A DNA stretch of 21,249 nt from a virus, in IMG/VR virus record IMGVR_UViG_3300028045_000124, positions 1-21,249 of that record, one strand, 5' to 3'. Position numbers and translations under genes: made by a program. A model generated the notes under the pieces. The model saw nothing but the letters and a program-made list of their open reading frames with translations. It ran no database searches and was not told the origin of the DNA. This document shows, in pieces, positions 17,483 to 21,249 of this stretch (position 1 is the stretch's first letter; the number at the start of each line of letters is the position of its first letter).

Positions 17483-18534
17483 TAGGATTGACTCCTATAG
17501 CCAGGGTCCATGCTATGGTGTTTGCCTTCAACAACAGCTTCCCAACCAGCTAAATTGTCTTTCTTGATAATGTCTGTAGTATCAAACTCACCAAAGTCTC
17601 CTGTTCTTATTTCTTCTAACTTCATAGTAATCTTTAGTTGGCGAGGTAATAAAGTGTCCATATCGTATCCCGCTGCTTCATTATAGTCAATTGAATAATT
17701 AGTACAAATACAGGGAATATCTTGATAGAGAATACCATGTCGTAATCTAATTACAGGAGGACCATATAAAGGATTCTTAGCATTATTTACTACACTAGCT
17801 CTAATGATATTTGTCCAATAAATAATTATATCAATAATTCTATATTTTAATTGATTATCCTGATTATTTTCTATATTAATTTTAGCTTCATTTTGTGAAG
17901 CATCCTGCGAATTCCTAGCAACCTCGCCCATTGCTGTAGGATTTAATAAAGCCATGGGATTACTAGTTATATTTTTAGTAATATTACCCATAGTATTTAT
18001 AGAGTTCATATCCGTCTCGCTAATCCCATATCTGCTCTGAATGAAATGCTTATCTTGGGAGTTTAAAGAATTAGTTATCGTACTATTTAATAGAACTGCC
18101 TTCGCAGAAGACTTAGCAAATGTTTTAGTATACTCTGTTCCAAGCTTGAAGGCTGTGCCTGTAGGTATTGAGTCTTCGTTATAAGGTTCAAGGAATCTCT
18201 TTTTCTCTCCATCTACATTTTCAACGGACTTATCATATTTAACATATTCATCTAGCGTAATTCCTGGATGCTCGTCTAGAATATGTGGTAGTGTCATATT
18301 GAAAGATAAAGTAAGGTTGCGTGAGTCGGCTCCCAGGTAACTGTATAGATTACTCGATCTAGAAATCGTGGAGTACTTTTGATACTTGGCTTTCTTACTC
18401 TCTTTAATACTAACATTTTCGAAGAAGGGTACTTCGATAACATAAAAATCACTACCCTGCGTTGGTACAGGGAAGTAAAACATAAGCTTTGCTCTTTCAG
18501 GTAATGCTCTATCAACTATGTGTCTATTTGTCAT
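17482..18534 (-). CDS. Tail tube initiator / baseplate cap protein (gp48/gp54-like)
   Basis: This 350-residue protein lies between tape measure and gp53. The N-terminal part contains KLMFYFPVP (16-24), then an extended segment KYSTISRSSNLYSYLGADSR (53-72) and the strand NLTLSFNMTLPHIL (73-86). Arg-x-x-x-LYxYxGAxSRxLxLxF is what I expect of the gp48/gp54 proteins that cap the hub and start tube polymerisation. The C-terminal part has PPVIRLRHGILYQDIPCICT (259-278), NYSIDYNEAAG (279-289) and PRQLKITMKLEEIRTGDF (297-314), a tube-like beta pattern. A polar, Asn/Gln/Ser-rich helical insert spans about 140-230. T4 gp54 is 320 and gp48 is 364 residues, and only one such protein is present here. No Shine-Dalgarno is visible in the 9-bp gap upstream. 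Whether it acts as gp48, gp54 or both cannot be settled. Confidence 0.76.
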   Translation of the reverse strand: MTNRHIVDRALPERAKLMFYFPVPTQGSDFYVIEVPFFENVSIKESKKAKYQKYSTISRSSNLYSYLGADSRNLTLSFNMTLPHILDEHPGITLDEYVKYDKSVENVDGEKKRFLEPYNEDSIPTGTAFKLGTEYTKTFAKSSAKAVLLNSTITNSLNSQDKHFIQSRYGISETDMNSINTMGNITKNITSNPMALLNPTAMGEVARNSQDASQNEAKINIENNQDNQLKYRIIDIIIYWTNIIRASVVNNAKNPLYGPPVIRLRHGILYQDIPCICTNYSIDYNEAAGYDMDTLLPRQLKITMKLEEIRTGDFGEFDTTDIIKKDNLAGWEAVVEGKHHSMDPGYRSQS

Positions 18535-18543
18535 GGTAAAATT

Positions 18544-20325
18544 TTAGGTAGATGTAAGGGCAGAATTTCCGCTACCTGTTGTTGCTTCGGCTGCTGCTTT
18601 TGCTCTCTGTTGATTTGCTTCTCGTAGCTCTTCTAGAATCTCTTCTGAGGTTGTATCTCTTCCAACCCCAAGGATACCTTCAATACTTCGTCCAAGCATG
18701 TTAGCTGTTTGATCTAAGAACTCTGGGGTTGTTTTAATTTCTGGGGCCGTATTTATTGCTGTGGTTTCTGAAGCATCTTTAATTTCTTCTGTAAGTCCCA
18801 TAGCTACTTTATCAGTTTTTATTTGCGTTTTAAGAGCCCCCATAAGCTCATTATGATTCATGTTATCAATATCCTCACCTTTAACCTTTGCAGCTTTTTC
18901 TAATTCTTTATTTTTTTTAATAGCCTCAGTGCTGCTCTTTAAGGACTCTCCTAACTCTCCAATAAACGCTGGTACAAAGCGCATTTTTCCAAAGCCAATC
19001 AAAAATTCGGCAATAGCCATTTTCATCCCGTGGATTGCACCTGTTACTTTTTCTGTTACCCAAGACATAACTCCAAATTTCTCCTCTAGTTTTCTCATCG
19101 TTGCAACAACAAGTACTACTCCTGCTCCTAGTGCTAGGAAAGGCCAGATGATGGGGAATAATGCTATACCAAGCCCAACAGCCATCGCAGTCAAAGTAGC
19201 TAACGCCCCTATTAGAAGTGGGATAGTAATATCTTTTGCCAATTTAAACTTGTCTTGAATACCTGAAAAAGTCTTTTTCAATGTTTCAATCATTCCTGAA
19301 AAGCCTCCTAACTTTAGGAACACCTTAGTTAGAGCATCCACCACAAACATAACACCTTCTCTAAGTTTAGTTCCTATTACGATACCAATTCCTTTAATTA
19401 TTGGGAAAAACTCCACAAACGCTTCCTGAAGAGGCACCATAATCTCAGATTTAATAACACCTAATTGATTACCAAAGGCTTCAGCATCAGCCCCCTCTTT
19501 TTTTACTCTTGTTCCAAAACCCTCAGAGACAGTGGTAAAGTTAATCGCTGCTGGACCAAAGGTATCTGCTGCAACACCTAGCGAAGCATAAAAGGATTCC
19601 GCACCTCCCCCAATTTGATTAAAGTTAGTTGCGGCTGTCTTAAAAGCTGATTCTAAAATTTTGGCTGCTTCATCCTGATTCTTAGCAGCAGAAAGTTGTT
19701 CTCTTACTCCACCTATACCAAGTTTAGCTAACTTCTCCATCCCTTCCAGGCTGGTATCCATGATCATACCCATCGCAGAATTAAGTTGCTTGTGCATACC
19801 TTGGGGTAGCTGGGCAGTTAACTGCACCATAGCACCAGTAACTTTATCTCCCATACCTGCCAAAGCCTGAGCAGGGAAAGAGGCTTCTAAAGCAGTCATC
19901 GCACCAACTAATTTATCAGTACTAATCCCCCACTCTGCTCCAGTATCAATTAGACTACTTGATAATTTGTTAGTTTGCTCTCTAGATAATCCAAGCTGGG
20001 CCTCTAAGGTAGCCATAGCTTTAGCTGTTCCTGCTGATTGCGTTCCAGTTAAGCGTTGCTGGTTAATCAGTTTAGCCACTCCCGCAGTATTCCCTTGAAG
20101 ACCTGCCTCCAAACCAGCAATGGCTCCAGCGAACCTCTGCTTCATGTCTCCCCGCAAGCCCTGCATGGTGCCACCAAGCTGGTCATTGGTTTGCTCAAAG
20201 GTCATGCCTAAAGCTAAACTGGCTTTTTCGGCTTTCATGGCAAAATCCATACCAGATTTGATCTGGGCAGTTAGCCCTTCCATGGCTTTCGTTAAGCCAC
20301 CTAATACTAGATCGGATACTACCAT
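18544..20325 (-). CDS. Tail tape measure protein
   Basis: This 593-residue protein is Ala, Gly, Leu, Lys and Glu rich and mostly helical, with no beta-rich domain. The N-terminal half (about 10-300) has amphipathic helices with many Gly/Ala/Met. A hydrophobic zone follows at about 366-410, long enough for two membrane passes: IPLLIGALATLTAMAVGLGI (368-387), then a Pro/Trp break and LALGAGVVLVVATM (397-410). A charged tail at about 455-593 ends with EEILEELREANQQRAKAAAE. These are hallmarks of tape measures, which fill the tube, set its length and may form a membrane channel at infection. T4 gp29 is 590 residues, nearly the same. At about 1.5 angstrom per helical residue the tail would be near 90 nm. 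AGGAAG about 8 nt before ATG 20325 overlaps the end of the upstream gene. No peptidase or muramidase domain is visible. Confidence 0.83.
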   Translation of the reverse strand: MVVSDLVLGGLTKAMEGLTAQIKSGMDFAMKAEKASLALGMTFEQTNDQLGGTMQGLRGDMKQRFAGAIAGLEAGLQGNTAGVAKLINQQRLTGTQSAGTAKAMATLEAQLGLSREQTNKLSSSLIDTGAEWGISTDKLVGAMTALEASFPAQALAGMGDKVTGAMVQLTAQLPQGMHKQLNSAMGMIMDTSLEGMEKLAKLGIGGVREQLSAAKNQDEAAKILESAFKTAATNFNQIGGGAESFYASLGVAADTFGPAAINFTTVSEGFGTRVKKEGADAEAFGNQLGVIKSEIMVPLQEAFVEFFPIIKGIGIVIGTKLREGVMFVVDALTKVFLKLGGFSGMIETLKKTFSGIQDKFKLAKDITIPLLIGALATLTAMAVGLGIALFPIIWPFLALGAGVVLVVATMRKLEEKFGVMSWVTEKVTGAIHGMKMAIAEFLIGFGKMRFVPAFIGELGESLKSSTEAIKKNKELEKAAKVKGEDIDNMNHNELMGALKTQIKTDKVAMGLTEEIKDASETTAINTAPEIKTTPEFLDQTANMLGRSIEGILGVGRDTTSEEILEELREANQQRAKAAAEATTGSGNSALTST

Positions 20326-20327
20326 AA

Positions 20328-20696
20328 TTAAGACTTCCTGATTCTTCTGAGAGGACCAAAGATATGACTCATAATATAAGTTCTGTAGTTATCTTTAGGT
20401 AACTCCTTATTTTTATATAGCGAATCTAAAGATTCTGGGGTATAATCTCCATCCCCAGGAACCCTAAACCCTGTTAATAGCAAATTACCTGTAGCTGCTT
20501 CTCTGGTAATGGGTTGCGTGACTAGAAACAGCCTTTCGGCTCTACTACCCTTACCTTTTCCCAGACTATATCGAAAAAATAAAATATCTCCTGGATTAGC
20601 ACAAGAATCGGACCTGGGGACTATCTGAACGCTGATTTCAGGATCCGCTCCAACAGATTTTAAAAAATTCTGAGTTTGTTTTGAAAATTTAGGCAT
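20328..20696 (-). CDS. Small protein preceding the tape measure, probable virion or tail-assembly component
   Basis: I do not recognise this 122-residue protein. It is beta-rich and basic: EISVQIVPR (20-28), GDILFFRYS (37-45), RLFLVTQPI (55-63), NLLLTGFRVP (71-80), ending in PLRRIRKS. The GDILFF-x-Y and LFLV strands with short Gly/Pro turns suggest a small SH3-like barrel. It is the first gene of the leftward block, 2 bp before the tape-measure start, and its 3' end supplies the tape-measure ribosome-binding site, so a role in tail assembly or as a baseplate/tube accessory is likely. The ATG at 20696 follows a very AT-rich gap, with TATAAT repeats and no purine-rich Shine-Dalgarno. No membrane segment or signal peptide is present. 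It could also be a chaperone for the tape measure. Confidence 0.5.
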   Translation of the reverse strand: MPKFSKQTQNFLKSVGADPEISVQIVPRSDSCANPGDILFFRYSLGKGKGSRAERLFLVTQPITREAATGNLLLTGFRVPGDGDYTPESLDSLYKNKELPKDNYRTYIMSHIFGPLRRIRKS

Positions 20697-20734
20697 GTCG
20701 TGTTATTATATATTATATATATTAAATTTAAACC
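20697..20734. promoter_or_regulatory. Divergent AT-rich intergenic region, candidate bidirectional promoter
   Basis: This 38-bp gap separates two divergent genes and is almost purely A/T from 20703 to 20732. On the minus strand TATAAT occurs twice (20718-20713 and 20710-20705), and a TTAAATTTAA palindrome lies at 20722-20731. Neither flanking start has a clear Shine-Dalgarno. The exact T4 late-promoter octamer TATAAATA is not present. It is the only non-coding gap above 10 bp in the window, so the leftward operon probably starts here or reads through from further right. The promoter call is positional inference. Confidence 0.4.
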
Positions 20735-21040
20735 ATGAGTAACAACCTAGACATCGAGATTATAGACTTCCTTGATTTGATAAATGAAACGCTTAGTTAT
20801 TCATTCGTAGAGAAATGGAGACATAAGTTCTCTGAAAAGTTTGTAAAGCATTTCCAGTTGAAAGTTCTGGATGCTATGAATAAACAGAAGCCCATCAAGC
20901 TTGAGATGCTGTTTAATTACCTAACTAAGAAGTGTAAGTACTCTCCAGATCAAGTAGAAAACTTCTTTCGGTCGATAGAGATTGATATTTATCGCCCTTT
21001 TATATATGGTACTTACCCTAAGACTTCTTCTTCTTCTTAG
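20735..21040 (+). CDS. Small hypothetical protein on the opposite strand
   Basis: This 101-residue protein is the only likely plus-strand gene. It is mostly helical and rich in Lys, Asp, Glu, Ile and Phe: EIIDFLDLINETLSYSF (8-24), FVEKWRHKFSEKFVKHF (24-40), then KLEMLFNYLTKKCKYSPDQV (55-74) and ENFFRSIEIDIYRPFIYG (75-92). It ends in a four-serine tail. I do not recognise a family, and no transmembrane segment or catalytic motif is visible. The composition looks like real protein rather than an antisense shadow: few rare residues, regular helices, and a start immediately next to a divergent AT-rich gap. Its 3' end overlaps the convergent nuclease gene by 23 bp. It could be a small early or regulatory phage protein, which would fit its separation from the late structural operon. 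Confidence 0.55.
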   Translation: MSNNLDIEIIDFLDLINETLSYSFVEKWRHKFSEKFVKHFQLKVLDAMNKQKPIKLEMLFNYLTKKCKYSPDQVENFFRSIEIDIYRPFIYGTYPKTSSSS

Positions 21041-21249
21041 CTTTTAATTCTTCTATTGTTTTCTGTACTTCATGTACAGTACAAAATTCAGGGCAAGCAG
21101 TCTTATAAGCACACCAGTTACAGAACTCGTTCCTGTTAGACCTCATCTCCTCTTTCTTCTTCTTACGGATCTTCCAGACTTCATCAACGATCTTTCTTAA
21201 GTGAGCATTGATTTGAGGAACAGAGTATTGGACATGCACGAAATTGTTA
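21018..21249 (-). CDS. C-terminal part of a probable PD-(D/E)XK nuclease with Cys cluster (Cas4/RecB-like), N-terminus outside window
   Basis: The frame is open to the right edge (three more codons lie upstream of the GTG at 21239), so this is probably the last 76 or so residues of a longer gene rather than a short protein. Counting from that GTG, a helical segment with a run of basic residues (KIRKKKKEEMRSNR, 23-36) precedes FCNWCAYKTACPEF (39-52), giving Cys at 40, 43, 49 and 53. A C-x2-C-x5-C arrangement after the catalytic core is typical of Cas4/AddB-type PD-(D/E)XK exonucleases, where the cysteines hold an iron-sulfur cluster; phages use such enzymes in recombination or replication. The tail is Lys-rich. 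The catalytic core is not in the window, so activity cannot be judged. A small zinc-binding protein starting at the GTG is the alternative. Confidence 0.6.
   Translation of the reverse strand, partial: NNFVHVQYSVPQINAHLRKIVDEVWKIRKKKKEEMRSNRNEFCNWCAYKTACPEFCTVHEVQKTIEELKAKKKKKS
21024..21038. repeat. (CTT)5 trinucleotide repeat at convergent gene ends
   Basis: Five tandem CTT triplets lie in the 23-bp overlap of two convergent genes. On the plus strand the tract is read as TCT and gives the four-serine end before TAG. On the minus strand it is read as AAG and gives a five-lysine run before Ser-stop. Slippage here would alter both C-termini. Confidence 0.9.

Noticed and set aside
18860-19258. 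132-codon plus-strand frame opposite the tape measure
   Set aside because: The Ala/Leu/Ser composition is what the complement of an Ala/Gly/Lys-rich helical gene gives; there is no start signal and the opposite gene is convincing.
1-20696. Phage-derived contractile injection system (tailocin, eCIS or type VI-like) instead of a phage
   Set aside because: The baseplate set alone cannot exclude it, but the nearby nuclease-like gene, the T4-length tape measure and the lack of any toxin, ATPase or bacterial housekeeping gene favour a phage. Capsid and terminase genes beyond the window would settle it.
20697-20734. T4-type late promoter TATAAATA
   Set aside because: The octamer is not present; only looser TATAAT/TATATA strings occur, which are expected by chance in a pure A/T tract.
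21018-21239. Complete 73-residue protein starting at GTG 21239
   Set aside because: The frame continues open to the window edge, and the Cys cluster is where the C-terminus of a longer nuclease would be, so a truncated gene is more likely.
1-21249. tRNA genes, CRISPR arrays, insertion sequences, rho-independent terminators
   Set aside because: No cloverleaf, regular spaced repeats, transposase or GC-rich hairpin followed by a T run was seen by eye; nearly all bases are coding.

Overview
The window looks like the tail-tube and baseplate segment of a lytic, contractile-tailed bacteriophage (myovirus) of the broad T4 superfamily. The evidence is a tightly packed, almost entirely leftward (minus-strand) block of virion genes. 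In transcription order it reads: small unknown protein, tape measure, gp48/gp54-like tube initiator, gp53-like wedge, large hub, spike, LamG-bearing structural protein, gp25 wedge, gp6 wedge, giant gp7/tail-protein-I-like wedge, and an adhesin or tail-fibre-like protein that runs off the left edge. The sequence is AT-rich. I saw no tRNA, integrase, insertion sequence or CRISPR array. The host cannot be read from the window, and an environmental or marine origin is only an impression from protein style.

Layout. At 1-2641 an unbroken minus-strand reading frame encodes the first 880 residues of a modular adhesin. 2641-8562 encodes a 1973-residue wedge protein with a tail-protein-I/gp7-like region in its first quarter. 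8562-10157 (gp6), 10154-10618 (gp25) and 10618-13320 (LamG protein) follow upstream, then 13330-14421 (spike), 14418-17177 (hub), 17177-17482 (gp53), 17482-18534 (tube initiator), 18544-20325 (tape measure) and 20328-20696 (unknown). A 38-bp AT-only-like gap at 20697-20734 separates this block from a lone plus-strand gene (20735-21040). That gene converges on, and overlaps, the 3' end of a Cys-rich PD-(D/E)XK-type nuclease gene that enters from the right edge.

How it works together. Apart from the first and last genes, the leftward genes are joined by TAATG or ATGA stop/start overlaps or by gaps of at most 9 bp, so they are probably one polycistronic, translationally coupled late operon. Tape measure, tube initiator, hub and spike would form the central axis. 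gp53, gp25, gp6 and the giant wedge would form the six wedges. The LamG protein, the two jelly-roll-like modules in the wedge and the adhesin would provide surface-exposed binding domains.

Most unusual point. One carbohydrate-binding-like module (NLLxYT header, YVKxP, WYR, PQxEQ, xPYxxV) occurs five times in two adjacent genes. Within the wedge protein two copies appear to be inserted inside other domains, which suggests spread of a receptor-binding cassette through baseplate parts.
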